The notes under the pieces: generated by a model
Databases searched by the model: none
The model's input: the letters and a program-made list of their open reading frames with translations, nothing else
Told to the model about the DNA's origin: nothing
Program-made: the position numbers and the translations under genes
Source of the DNA: Holophagales bacterium
GTDB taxonomy: Bacteria > Acidobacteriota > Thermoanaerobaculia > UBA5066
Reading direction: 5' to 3'
NCBI GenBank assembly: GCA_016719485.1
Contig: JADJZB010000011.1
Coordinates: 101,527-165,526, forward strand
Length of the DNA: 64,000 bases
Shown here: positions 8,686 to 17,155 of the stretch, piece by piece
Position numbering within the stretch: position 1 is the first letter of the stretch
Layout of the letters: every line of letters starts with the position of its first letter

Positions 8686-9900
8686 TCAGAACTTGAAGCT
8701 CAACCCGGCCGTGACGGTGAGGGTCGTCATGTCGGCGGCCGAGACCTTCGTGTCCCCCACGCCGCCGGGGGTGGAGGTCGCGGGTGTCACCCGGTCGCGC
8801 CCTTCCTGGATCTGGTAGGTGCCGCCGAGATTGACCCAGAGCGCATCGTTCACCCGGTAGGACCCCGTCAGGCCGCCGAGGAGGCTTCCGAGCGGCGAGA
8901 GGCGCGAGTCGGCCGACATGTACGTCTCCGGGACGGGGAAGAGGCTCCCGTAGAACGACGCGCCGGTCTGCGTGTAGAGCCTCACGCGGGGGGAGACGAT
9001 CCACCGCGAGCCGAGCTTCTGGTCATAGGTGACGTCGAGCGTGTGCGCCTCGACCGACCAGTCGTCGCGGTAGTAGCGGTAGCTCGCCTTCACGGCCCCG
9101 TTCCAGAGGAAATAGTGACCGTACTTGGCGAAGAGGGCGAAGCGCTGCCGGCTGTCGGGGCGCATCTCGGGAACCGTCACGTTGTCGTCGATCGTCCCGA
9201 TGGGGACGACCTTGTACGGGTCGTCGAGGTAGCCCGACTGGAGCATCAGCGAGGCGGAGACGTCGAGGAGGTCCCTCTCGCCGAGGACCCAGGTCCAGCC
9301 GAGGGCGAAGCCGTTCGTGTCCTTCGTGAAGCGATCGTCGTTCGTCACGGGGGTGACGACGTCGCGCGAGATCGAGGCGCCGTAGTGGAGCGTGCCGCGC
9401 CCGCCGGCCATCGTCCAGGAGTCGGAGAGGCCGAGGCTCTTTGCCTCGTAGTCGTTCTCCTTCGAGAAGGAGACGTCGATCGAGGGCATGTGCGCACCGA
9501 ACTTGCGGCGGTAGGCGAGCGAGCCGGAGGCGCGGGAGTCGTCGTACTCGGCCTGCGGGAAGTTCTTCGTCGTGCTCGTCCATCCGGAGGCGGAGGTCGT
9601 CTGGTCGGCCGAGGGGTAGCCGCCCGTGGGAGATGCACCGGAGATCGTGTCGTACCCGAGCTGGACGTCGAGCTCGCCGTTGCCGAGCCCGAGATCCGGC
9701 TTGTAGAAGATGACCGGGTTGAGGACCTGGTTGCGCCCGTCCGACTCCTTGTAGAAGAGGAACCGGGCATCGAGTGTCGACTGACCGGCCGCCTCGCGGG
9801 CCGCGAGCGCGCCGAAGCCGGCGGCGACGCAGGAGAGATTGCGGAGCGGCCGGCGGGCGCGACGTTCCCTCCGGCGGGAAGCGCGGTCAGTTGCAGCCAC
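8686..9900 (-). CDS. DUF3570 outer-membrane beta-barrel protein
   Basis: 404 residues with an N-terminal basic and hydrophobic leader ending near AAREAAGQ. Then come many alternating aromatic strands (RYYRDDWSVEAHTLDVTYDQ and similar) and a C-terminal ending LTVTAGLSFKF; a final Phe is the classic outer-membrane barrel signal. The sequence matches the DUF3570 family as I know it (DARFLFYKESDGRNQV, ETYMSADSRLSP). The family consistently sits beside DUF4266 proteins, thioredoxins and ApbE, as here, suggesting a porin-like partner of a periplasmic redox or metal system. The GTG start overlaps the last codons of the upstream gene by 14 bases. The function is otherwise unknown. Confidence 0.85.
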   Translation of the reverse strand: MAATDRASRRRERRARRPLRNLSCVAAGFGALAAREAAGQSTLDARFLFYKESDGRNQVLNPVIFYKPDLGLGNGELDVQLGYDTISGASPTGGYPSADQTTSASGWTSTTKNFPQAEYDDSRASGSLAYRRKFGAHMPSIDVSFSKENDYEAKSLGLSDSWTMAGGRGTLHYGASISRDVVTPVTNDDRFTKDTNGFALGWTWVLGERDLLDVSASLMLQSGYLDDPYKVVPIGTIDDNVTVPEMRPDSRQRFALFAKYGHYFLWNGAVKASYRYYRDDWSVEAHTLDVTYDQKLGSRWIVSPRVRLYTQTGASFYGSLFPVPETYMSADSRLSPLGSLLGGLTGSYRVNDALWVNLGGTYQIQEGRDRVTPATSTPGGVGDTKVSAADMTTLTVTAGLSFKF

Positions 9901-10606
9901 AGCCGCCTCCCGAGGCGCCGCCGTCTCCGGCCGCCGCCTCCTTGCTCGAGTGGATGTGCTCCTTCAGGAGCTTCGTGAGCGGGTCGCCGTCGAGCTGCAT
10001 GAGCGGATCGGCGAGCCAGCCTCTCCTCCACGCCTTCACCTTGCCGCCCGTCCTGCCGCCCGTCCTGCCGCTCGCCTCGACGCTCGCCGGAACGCGCACG
10101 CCGGTCCCGGCGCCGACGTCTCCACCGGCGAGGAGGGCGGCGACGGCGGTCTCGATCTTCGCGTGGACCTTCGGGTCGCCCCCCTCGAAGCGCGCCGCGA
10201 TGCGACCCTCGCGGTCGATGAGGAACGTCGTCGGCATGGCCACGACGCCGAACGCTTCGCCGGCGCGTCCGGTGGCGTCGACGACGACCGGGAAGCGGAC
10301 CGGCACCGCCTCGAGGAACGCGGCGATCGCCTTCTCCCTCTCCTCGAGCGTCAGGCCGACGACGGTAAGACCCTGCGACGCGTACTTTGCGTGCAGGGAG
10401 TCGAGGAAGGGAAAGCTCGCCCGGCAGGGCACGCACCACGGCGCCCAGAAGTCGAGAAGGACGACCCGGCCCTTCAAAGCCGAAAGCGCGAACGGCTCGC
10501 CGCTTCGGGTCCGGGCCGAAACCTCGGGCGCGGGCGAAGCGGCAGATGCCGGTTTCGATGCGGTGAGGACCGCGGAAAGGCAGAGCGGGAGAAGCCATCG
10601 CGTCAT
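9887..10606 (-). CDS. TlpA-like thioredoxin fused to a DUF4266 tail
   Basis: 239 residues. A signal peptide (TRWLLPLCLSAVLTASKPASA) is followed by a periplasmic thioredoxin domain with FWAPWCVPC carrying the redox CxxC, then a linker rich in Gly/Thr/Arg. The last ~50 residues (KAWRRGWLADPLMQLDGDP ... GGGCGCN) match the small DUF4266 lipoprotein family, which is normally a separate gene next to DUF3570 and ends the same way. So here the reductase and DUF4266 are one polypeptide. The chosen ATG has GAGG upstream; a GTG 18 bases earlier (10624) is the alternative. The terminal Cys-Gly-Cys could bind metal or form a disulfide with the thioredoxin domain; this is inference. Confidence 0.85.
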   Translation of the reverse strand: MTRWLLPLCLSAVLTASKPASAASPAPEVSARTRSGEPFALSALKGRVVLLDFWAPWCVPCRASFPFLDSLHAKYASQGLTVVGLTLEEREKAIAAFLEAVPVRFPVVVDATGRAGEAFGVVAMPTTFLIDREGRIAARFEGGDPKVHAKIETAVAALLAGGDVGAGTGVRVPASVEASGRTGGRTGGKVKAWRRGWLADPLMQLDGDPLTKLLKEHIHSSKEAAAGDGGASGGGCGCN

Positions 10607-10697
10607 CTTCTGAACCTCGTGCACGCCGACCGCAACGTCGATACCAGGAACCCTCGGGACAGCGCCGATTCCGAACGGATTCCGAACGGGGCGGCCG

Positions 10698-11195
10698 TCA
10701 GCGGATCTCGACGCTCGCGCGCAGCGGAATGCGCGCGGGAGGGAAGCACTGCTCGTCGGTGCAGGCCTGGTAGGAGACCTCGCCCGAGAGCGCGACCGGC
10801 CCGCGTGAGTCGGGCGGCGCGAGCAGCTCCGCCTCGAACCTTACGACCCCTGCATAGACACTGAGGGGCTTGTCAGAGAAGGCGAACCGCTTCAGCTCCC
10901 CTTCCGGGTACTTCACGCGGAGTCGCTGGCCCGAAGAGGTCGTCAGCGTGACGTCGGTCGGGACGAGGAACTCCTCGAGCGGCGTGTGGCCGTTGACGTG
11001 CCACTTCGGCCCGAGCCGCAGCTCGACGAACACGGGACCCTTCTCCCCCGGAGAGAGCCGCCCGTCGACGATCCTTGCGGTGACGTCCGGCCGCTCGGCG
11101 AGGAGGGAAGCCGGGGCAACGGCGAGGGTCGCCAACATCACCAGGACCGTGCGAGCGGTCACGAAAGAGCTCTCGGTCCTCGTCGGGCTCGTCAT
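10698..11195 (-). CDS. DsbD alpha-domain protein (periplasmic disulfide reductase domain)
   Basis: 165 residues with a signal peptide (TARTVLVMLATLAVAPASLLA). The mature part matches the N-terminal domain of DsbD: KWHVNGHTP, the strand-rich core and the cysteine pair in YQACTDEQCFPP. In DsbD this domain receives electrons from the membrane part and passes them to periplasmic proteins. Here it is stand-alone, with no DsbD transmembrane or gamma domain nearby, so its electron source is unknown. It lies 91 bp upstream of the TlpA-DUF4266 fusion on the same strand, fitting a thiol-redox role for this block. Confidence 0.83.
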   Translation of the reverse strand: MTSPTRTESSFVTARTVLVMLATLAVAPASLLAERPDVTARIVDGRLSPGEKGPVFVELRLGPKWHVNGHTPLEEFLVPTDVTLTTSSGQRLRVKYPEGELKRFAFSDKPLSVYAGVVRFEAELLAPPDSRGPVALSGEVSYQACTDEQCFPPARIPLRASVEIR

Positions 11196-11236
11196 GGGGC
11201 TTCTTCTCCTCGTGCGCGGCGCGCCCGGGCGGCACG

Positions 11237-11255
11237 CCGGGCCTGAGAGGCCCGG
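11237..11255 (-). terminator. Hairpin downstream of rubrerythrin gene
   Basis: The inverted repeat CCGGGCCT-GAG-AGGCCCGG lies ~80 bp after the rubrerythrin stop and before the DsbD-alpha gene. It could separate the two transcription units; it has no T-run. Confidence 0.35.
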
Positions 11256-11334
11256 GCGCCGCCGGCGCGACCATGGGGGAAGAAGCCGAACGGACTCCGA
11301 ACGGCGTGCCCGGTCCGGGCGGAGCGTCAGATCC

Positions 11335-11877
11335 TCAGACCTCTCCTTCCAGCATCGCCCGGAAGTACGACTGCGGGTGCGCGCAGACCGAGCAGACCTT
11401 CGGCGCCTCCAGCCCCTTCTCGATGTGCCCGCAGTTCGTGCAGTACCAGTAGACCTCTTTCCCCTTCTTGAACACGGTCCCGGACTTCAGCTCCTCGAGG
11501 CACTTTCGGAAGCGCATCTCGTGGTGCTTCTCGACCTCGGCGAGCTGCGTGAAGAAGCGGGCGACGGGGACGAACCCCTCCTCCTCGGCCTCCTTCGCCA
11601 TCCTCACGTACATGTCGGTCCACTCCATGTTCTCGCCCGCGATGCACGTCTCGAGGTTCGCGTCGGTCGCGGCGAGCATGTCGAGGTACTTGAACATCCG
11701 ATTGGCGTGCTCCTTCTCCTCGTTCGCCGTCGTCTCGAAGACGTTCGCGATCTCGAGCAGCCCGGCCTTGCGCGCCTCGCCCGCGAAGAAGGTGTACTTG
11801 TTGCGGGCCATCGACTCGCCCGCAAAGGCCTCCTTCAGGTTCTTCTCGGTCTTCGTTCCTGCCATCTTTCCGGCCAT
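11335..11877 (-). CDS. Rubrerythrin family protein
   Basis: 180-residue peroxide-scavenging protein. The N-terminal ferritin-like four-helix domain carries the diiron ligands (EAFAGESMARNKY, ETTANEEKEHANRM, EVEKHHEMRFRK). The C-terminal rubredoxin-like domain binds one Fe through CTNCG and CSVCAHP. Rubrerythrins reduce H2O2 with electrons from rubredoxin-type donors, protecting anaerobic or microaerophilic cells. The start may be Met-1 or Met-6 (MAGTKTEKN). Its position beside the thiol-redox genes suggests a common oxidative-stress theme, but the 139-bp gap argues for its own promoter. Confidence 0.95.
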   Translation of the reverse strand: MAGKMAGTKTEKNLKEAFAGESMARNKYTFFAGEARKAGLLEIANVFETTANEEKEHANRMFKYLDMLAATDANLETCIAGENMEWTDMYVRMAKEAEEEGFVPVARFFTQLAEVEKHHEMRFRKCLEELKSGTVFKKGKEVYWYCTNCGHIEKGLEAPKVCSVCAHPQSYFRAMLEGEV

Positions 11878-12039
11878 CGCTCTCTCCTTCGGGCCCGCGA
11901 CTCGTCGCCGTCACCGGCGCCGTCGCCGGGCCAACGGGCTAGGTTAGCGCGGCCGGGACGGGCCGGCAGAACGGTGATTCCACTCACCCTCATCTCCTGC
12001 AACGTTGTCGCAAGATCGGTCCGTTCAAGGAGGTGCCGA

Positions 12040-12474
12040 ATGTCCCGGAGCCAGGGAGTTCCCGCCGTTCTCGTGGCATCGCTGGGGCTGGGCGTCGTCC
12101 TCGGTGCCTGCGGGACGCAGAAGTCGCCCACGGAGCCGTCCGATGTCCCTGACCCGACAGCGACCTTCGCGCGTGTCCAGGCGGAGGTGTTCACCCCGTC
12201 CTGCGCCCTCTCGGGCTGCCACGCCGGGCCGAACCCGCAGCAGGGCCAGGACCTGAGCGCGGGCCGGGCCTACTCGCAGATCGTCAACGTCCGCTCCGCG
12301 GAGTCGTCCCGCCTGCGCATCGCGCCGGGCGACCCGGACGCGTCCTACCTGATTTCCAAGGTGAAGGGGGACGCCACGATCACGGGGAACCGGATGCCGC
12401 CCGGAAGCGCGCTGTCGCCGGACGAGGTGCAGCTCCTCGTCGACTGGGTTCGGCGCGGGGCCCCGAACGACTGA
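12040..12474 (+). CDS. Lipoprotein with cytochrome c-like CX4CH motif
   Basis: 144 residues. Signal peptide plus lipobox (LGVVLGAC|G) marks it for lipidation. The mature part begins EVFTPSCALSGCHAGP and continues SRLRIAPGDPDASYLISKVKG ... MPPGSALSPDEVQLLVDWVRRGAP. The latter is typical of periplasmic mono-heme c-type domains, with a distal Met in NRMPPG. The spacing between the cysteines is four residues (CX4CH) rather than two. Such variants are common in this lipoprotein group, and covalent heme attachment is not certain. AAGGAGG sits 6 bases before the ATG. It is followed after 7 bp by a beta-barrel gene, so the pair is probably an outer-membrane or periplasmic electron-transfer unit. Confidence 0.8.
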   Translation: MSRSQGVPAVLVASLGLGVVLGACGTQKSPTEPSDVPDPTATFARVQAEVFTPSCALSGCHAGPNPQQGQDLSAGRAYSQIVNVRSAESSRLRIAPGDPDASYLISKVKGDATITGNRMPPGSALSPDEVQLLVDWVRRGAPND

Positions 12475-12481
12475 GGCCGCC

Positions 12482-13297
12482 ATGATGAAGACGACGACGA
12501 TCGCCCCTTTCGCCCTCGCTCTGACCCTCGTCGCGGCGTTCCCACTCGCCGCCGAGGACCCCCCTCCCGACTTCGACCCGGGCTACGGCGACCGGTTCCT
12601 CCAGACGGCCTCGCCTCTCGTCAACGACCAGGGTCTCCTCCAGGCCCTCTTCACGCACCGGTTCAACCAGCCGGTGAACGAGGCCGGCGGGAACAACCTC
12701 TTCGGCCTCGACTCCGGCGCCAACATCGGCCTCGGGCTGAGCTGGGTCCCCGTCGACCGCCTCGCGGTCGAGGCCTACCGCGCCTCGTCCGGCGGCGACT
12801 ACGAGTTCGCGCTGAAGTACACGTTCCTGAAGCCGACGCGGGAGCTCCCGCTCGCCGTGGGGCTCAGGGCCGGTATGAACTGGCTCACGAAATACGAACT
12901 CGACGAGAAGGTCGGAGGTTTCGGGCAGGCCCTCATCGCCTACACCTTCGCCGAGAAGCTCACGGTCGCAGCGGCCCCGACGTACGTCTCGAACACGCCG
13001 CTCTTCACGGATGTCTGGAACGTCCCGCTCATGGCCCAGCTGAGGCTGGGGAAGGGCTTCCTGGCGACAGGGGAGTACGTCTTCGCCAACGACGATCTCC
13101 CCGACTCCGTCGGCCAGTGGTCTTTCGCCCTCGAGAAGAGCGTCTGGCGGCACCGCTTCGCCGTCTGGGTCGGGAACTCGGCGGCCACCACCGTCGACCA
13201 GATCATGGCAGCCGACTACGGCGGCGGTGTCACCGACTCGAACCTCCGGCTCGGCTTCAACATCGTCCGCCAGTTCGAGATCGGCAAGAAGCCGTGA
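12482..13297 (+). CDS. DUF5777-like beta-barrel protein
   Basis: 271 residues. A signal peptide (TIAPFALALTLVAAFPLAA) is followed by LLQALFTHRFNQPV, FGLDSGANIGLGLSWVPVDRLAVEAYR and repeated amphipathic strands, as in DUF5777 proteins. These are predicted outer-membrane barrels that travel with YceI or cytochrome-type genes. It forms an operon with the heme-motif lipoprotein just upstream. There is no terminal Phe, so its assembly signal is weaker than that of the DUF3570 protein. The function is unknown. Confidence 0.7.
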   Translation: MMKTTTIAPFALALTLVAAFPLAAEDPPPDFDPGYGDRFLQTASPLVNDQGLLQALFTHRFNQPVNEAGGNNLFGLDSGANIGLGLSWVPVDRLAVEAYRASSGGDYEFALKYTFLKPTRELPLAVGLRAGMNWLTKYELDEKVGGFGQALIAYTFAEKLTVAAAPTYVSNTPLFTDVWNVPLMAQLRLGKGFLATGEYVFANDDLPDSVGQWSFALEKSVWRHRFAVWVGNSAATTVDQIMAADYGGGVTDSNLRLGFNIVRQFEIGKKP

Positions 13298-13346
13298 CCA
13301 GAAGGAGCTGCGGAACCACCGCGCGGGGAGACCCGGGGACGGTGAC

Positions 13347-14549
13347 GTGACCGGAACGCCGTTCACGACGGAGGAGGTCGAGGCGCTCCTCGGCGACGCC
13401 GGGGTCGCGCTTCTCGCGGAGGCGTGCGTCCGTTCGATCGCACTTGGCGACGTGACGCCCCTGCGGGAAGCCCTTCCGGCGAGCGCGGGGAAAGGCTCGG
13501 ATGCGCCGCCTCTGCGCAAGGCCGCGTTCGCCGCGGCGATCCAGGGCCTCTCTCCGCGCCTCGCCCGGCTTCCGGATGCGGCGGGGCTCCCCGGCCCGCT
13601 CGCCGGGCACCTCGCCCTCGAGGCGGTGCGGTGCGCGGAGAGGGGCCACCGGATCGTCGAGCGCCTCGCGGAGGTCCTCTCTCTCCTGTGGGCCGAGGGA
13701 ATCGACGTGGTTCCCCTCAAGGGGGCGGCGCTTCTCCTCCGCGGCGAGGCGGCCCCGAGCCTGCGGCCCATGGGGGACCTCGACCTGCTCATCGCCGACC
13801 CCGCCCGGGTTCCCGACGCCGCGGCGATCCTCGCGCGCCGCACCCCGTATCGCCCCCTCCTCGACACGCCCCGCCACCTCGTCCTTGCCGAGGAGGACGA
13901 GCGCGTTCCCTCCCCGGCGGGCGAGCACCCCGGCAATCCCCTCCGGATCGAGCTCCACCGCTCGTTCCGCCTGCCGGTCCTCGGCGTCGTCCTCGACGCG
14001 ACCCGGGAGCTCACGGCCGACGCGGTCGAAGTGCCGGTCGGCTTCCGCGTCCCGTCCGAGGCCGCGATGCTCCGCCATCTCTGGCACCACGCCGCGGAAG
14101 ACTTTGCTGCGAAGGGGCTGCGCGGCATCCAGGCGGTCGACTTCCTCGACCGGGCGCGCGCGGGCGGGCCTCTCTGCGCAGACGCTCCCGCGCCGGACGC
14201 GCACGCGGCCGCGCCGCTCCTCTACGCCGCGGACGGCCTCGAGCGCCTCTTCCCGGGGACCTTCGAGGCGGCCTCCCTCGCGCGCCTCGCGGCCCGCGTG
14301 CCGGCGCACCTGCGGGCACGAGCCGCCACGCTTCCCGTTCTCCGCCATGCGCGGCCGGCGCGCGGCTTCTCGCGGGTCGCCCTGTCCCTCGCGCCGGGCC
14401 GGAGCGAGCGGGCGCGCCTCCTCTTCAGGAGCGCCTTCCCGACGCTCGGCGAGGTGAAGGCGAACGTGGCGCCGGAAGCGGAGGGCTTCGCGCTGAAGCT
14501 CGCCTGGCTCAAGGTCCTGGCGCGCCGGGCGGGCGGCTTCGTCCACTGA
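13347..14549 (+). CDS. Nucleotidyltransferase family protein (NTP_transf_5 type)
   Basis: 400 residues. The core motif LKGAALLLRG ... RPMGDLDLLIAD is the GS/DxD active site of PF14907-type nucleotidyltransferases. A C-terminal helical region with WHHAAEDFAAKGLR follows. The GTG start is 49 bp after the DUF5777 stop; upstream in-frame codons read through another gene and look non-coding. Family members appear beside HprK-like kinases in lasso-peptide and exopolysaccharide loci, and here an HprK-like kinase lies 3 kb away. It may attach a nucleotide to a sugar, peptide or polymer. It converges on the GT4 gene with a 41-bp overlap of coding ends. Confidence 0.8.
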   Translation: MTGTPFTTEEVEALLGDAGVALLAEACVRSIALGDVTPLREALPASAGKGSDAPPLRKAAFAAAIQGLSPRLARLPDAAGLPGPLAGHLALEAVRCAERGHRIVERLAEVLSLLWAEGIDVVPLKGAALLLRGEAAPSLRPMGDLDLLIADPARVPDAAAILARRTPYRPLLDTPRHLVLAEEDERVPSPAGEHPGNPLRIELHRSFRLPVLGVVLDATRELTADAVEVPVGFRVPSEAAMLRHLWHHAAEDFAAKGLRGIQAVDFLDRARAGGPLCADAPAPDAHAAAPLLYAADGLERLFPGTFEAASLARLAARVPAHLRARAATLPVLRHARPARGFSRVALSLAPGRSERARLLFRSAFPTLGEVKANVAPEAEGFALKLAWLKVLARRAGGFVH

Positions 14550-15675
14550 ACCCGGGTTCGGGTCGCGCGACGCGGTTGTAGAGGTCCTCGAACCGGGCGG
14601 CCGTCCGGTCCGCGTCGTTCTCCCGTGCCCAGCGGAGCGCGGCGTCTCCCAGCCTCCGGCGTCGCGGCTCGTCCGAAACGAGCGCGACGATCGCGCGGGC
14701 GAGCGCGCCGGCATCCCCGACCGGGACGGCGACCGAGCGGATGCCGTCCCCCTCCGCGACGTGGCCGACCGCGGTTCCGACCGTCGGCACACCGCAGGCC
14801 GCGGCCTCGACGAGCGCGACGGGACCTGCCTCGTGGCGGGAGGAGACGACGAGGAGGTCGGCTCTGGCGAGCAGCGGGCGCACCTCGTCCGTAGGCAGCC
14901 AGCCGTGGAACGTCACGGAGCCGGCGAGGCCGAGCCGCACCGCGAGGTCCTGCATCTCGCCGCCCAGCGTGTCCTCCCCCACGACGTCGAGCCTCAGGGC
15001 CGGGTCGCTCTGGAGGGCGATCGCGAAGGAGCGCAGAAGCGTCGCCTGGTCCTTGACGCGGTTGAGGCTCCCGACGTGGAGGAGCCGCACCGGCTCACCC
15101 GCGGCGCGGGGCGCGCGCGGAACGAAGCCCGCGGACTCGACGCCGAGCGGAACGAGCTCGGCCGTGAACCCTGCCTCCCGCGCGGACCGGACGATCGGGG
15201 CGCTCGCGGCGGTGATCGCGGCCGAGCGTTGGAGCGCGAGGCGGACCTTCACCCGTTCCCTGAGGAAAAGACCGCACCCGTAGCCGATCTCGGGGACCGC
15301 CGCCAGCTCTCCCCCGGCGAGCGAGACCACGACGGGTGTGAGGGCCGGCGCGGCGGCCTGCGCGAGGAAGCCGCAGGGGCTCGCCCAGAAGGCGTGGAGC
15401 ACATCGAACGGACCGTGCCGGCGGATCGTGCGGCCGAGGTGCCACGCCCGGGCGGCGATGCCGATGCCGGGGAGAGCGGCGCGGGCGGCCCGGCCGAGGT
15501 CGACGACCTTCGCGCCGAGAAGCGGCCACTCCCCGGAATGCTCCTCCTGCCCGAGGGTGAAGACGACGACCGCGTGTCGCGACGCGAGCCTCTCGACCAG
15601 CCAGAGCAGCGCGGGAATGACCCGTTCCCGTCCGCTCCGGTCGAAGCCGCCGGGGACGACGAGGCCGATCCTCAC
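14509..15675 (-). CDS. Glycosyltransferase family 4
   Basis: 388-residue GT-B enzyme. The N-terminal domain starts VRIGLVVPGGFDRSG; the acceptor domain includes FDVLHAFWASPCGF. The C-terminal donor domain has LLHVGSLNRVKDQATLL, HGWLPTDEVRPLLARADLLVVSSRHEAGPVALVEAAACGVPTVGT, with the E-x7-E motif (E..P..LVEA). GT4 enzymes transfer sugars from nucleotide donors, typically onto lipid-linked or cell-surface glycans. The GTG start was chosen because upstream codons are not conserved-looking. It lies 13 bp after the radical SAM gene on the same strand and is probably cotranscribed with it. Confidence 0.88.
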   Translation of the reverse strand: MRIGLVVPGGFDRSGRERVIPALLWLVERLASRHAVVVFTLGQEEHSGEWPLLGAKVVDLGRAARAALPGIGIAARAWHLGRTIRRHGPFDVLHAFWASPCGFLAQAAAPALTPVVVSLAGGELAAVPEIGYGCGLFLRERVKVRLALQRSAAITAASAPIVRSAREAGFTAELVPLGVESAGFVPRAPRAAGEPVRLLHVGSLNRVKDQATLLRSFAIALQSDPALRLDVVGEDTLGGEMQDLAVRLGLAGSVTFHGWLPTDEVRPLLARADLLVVSSRHEAGPVALVEAAACGVPTVGTAVGHVAEGDGIRSVAVPVGDAGALARAIVALVSDEPRRRRLGDAALRWARENDADRTAARFEDLYNRVARPEPGFSGRSRPPGAPGP

Positions 15676-15688
15676 GGCGGGGCCGCGC

Positions 15689-17155
15689 TTAGCGGCCGAA
15701 GGCGGAAAGAGCCGACGGGCCCGGGCCGGACCGGGCCGCCAGCTCGAGCGACCCGGCTTCGCGCCAGAGCGCATCCAGCCGGCGCCGACGGGTTTCCGCC
15801 AGGTCCCCTTCGGCGGACGCCGCGACGGCCTCGTCGTGAAGCAGGTCCCGGACGTGCCGGTAGAAGGGCCCCGTGTACGTCCCCTCGAAGAGCATCGCCA
15901 GCTCGTCGCTGTCGTTCCAGTGGGTCTTGTCCCCGAGCTGGCCGCGAACGCGCTCGTAGAAGACCGTTCCCGGCAGGGGGTAGGCGACCGACACGCCGAC
16001 GTCGTCCGGCCGCTCCTCGCGAATGAGGTCCCGCGTCGCGAGAATCTCGGCCCACTCCTCGCCAGGGTATCCGAGCTGGAGAAACCACGACGCGCGGATG
16101 CCGTGCGCCTTCAGAAGGCGGGTCGCGTCGCGTACCTGGGTGATCGTCGTCCCCTTGTCCATCGCGTCGAGGATCTTCTGCGCTCCTGACTCGACCCCCA
16201 TCCAGACCTCCTCCGCGCCGGCACGTCGGAGTGCCTCGACGGCCGAGGGAGTCATCAGGTCGACCCGGGACTGCATCGTGAACGGAATCACGGCGTCGCG
16301 TTCGGCGAGAGCGTCGGCGAAGCGCTCGATCCAGCGGTGAGAGAGGCCGAAGATGTCGTCGGCAAACCAGACGTGGTCGGGACCGACGGCTTCCTTGAGC
16401 CGCGCCATCTCCTCCGCGACGTTCCCGGGGCTGCGCTGGGCGTAGCGGATGCCGTAGAGCGGCTTGGCGCACCAGTTACAGCGGTAAGGACAGCCCCGCG
16501 TCGTCACGACGTTCCACGAGAGGCGCCCGTGCGCCCCCGTCCACGCGGTCCGGTACTTCCCCTGGTCGACGAGGTCCCAGGCCGGGAACGGCAGGGCGTC
16601 GAGGTCGTGGACGAACGGTCGTGGAGCCGTCTTCGCCGCGGGCGCGAACGCGCCGACGGCCCGCGCCGGGAGCGCGAGGCCAGGGACGTCCGAGAGGTCG
16701 GCGAGCGCGTCGTGCTCCCACCGCTCGACCACCTCGAGGAACGTCCTGTCGGTCTCCCCGAGGATCACGGCATCGGCGCCGGCGCTGATGTAGAGATCGG
16801 GTGCGTCGGCGGCGTCGGAGCCGTTGACGGCGACGAGGGCCCCGGCGTTCTTCGCATCCCGGATCATCCGGAGCGAGGCCTCGCGCCGCCGTGTCGTGCA
16901 CATCTTCGTGAGGAAGTTGAAGTTGTCCTCCAGCATCCCGACGATCGCGGGCCGCGTCGCAGAGACGACCGTGGCGAACTCGTCCTCTCCGGCGGAGAGC
17001 ATCGCGTCGAAGAGCGCAACTTCCTTGCCGGCCTTCCGGAGGACGGAGGCCGTGATGAGGGTCGCGAGCGGCGGGTACGGTTTCATCTTCCGCACCTGCT
17101 TCGCGTCGTGCGCCAGGAAGTAGGGCTGCGCCAGGAGGACCGGTGTTCTTCTCAT
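15689..17155 (-). CDS. B12-binding-domain-like radical SAM protein
   Basis: 488 residues. An N-terminal Rossmann-like domain (residues ~1-150) resembles the cobalamin-binding domain of BchE-type enzymes but lacks an obvious DxHxxG, so B12 binding is doubtful. The radical SAM core has GCPYRCNWC (C222, C226, C229) for the [4Fe-4S] cluster, GAEEVWMGVESG and ASWFLQLGYPGE. Such enzymes methylate unactivated carbon or phosphorus or build rings in natural-product and lipid pathways. A TATACT -10 box lies 15 bp upstream of the ATG (17171-17176), giving a very short leader. It is divergent from the long operon that starts with the HprK-like kinase. Confidence 0.87.
   Translation of the reverse strand: MRRTPVLLAQPYFLAHDAKQVRKMKPYPPLATLITASVLRKAGKEVALFDAMLSAGEDEFATVVSATRPAIVGMLEDNFNFLTKMCTTRRREASLRMIRDAKNAGALVAVNGSDAADAPDLYISAGADAVILGETDRTFLEVVERWEHDALADLSDVPGLALPARAVGAFAPAAKTAPRPFVHDLDALPFPAWDLVDQGKYRTAWTGAHGRLSWNVVTTRGCPYRCNWCAKPLYGIRYAQRSPGNVAEEMARLKEAVGPDHVWFADDIFGLSHRWIERFADALAERDAVIPFTMQSRVDLMTPSAVEALRRAGAEEVWMGVESGAQKILDAMDKGTTITQVRDATRLLKAHGIRASWFLQLGYPGEEWAEILATRDLIREERPDDVGVSVAYPLPGTVFYERVRGQLGDKTHWNDSDELAMLFEGTYTGPFYRHVRDLLHDEAVAASAEGDLAETRRRRLDALWREAGSLELAARSGPGPSALSAFGR

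Noticed and set aside
10870..12039. 390-codon upstream extension of the heme-motif lipoprotein
   Set aside because: It would bury the signal peptide and lipobox and ignore the AAGGAGG-ATG at 12040; it is antisense to rubrerythrin.
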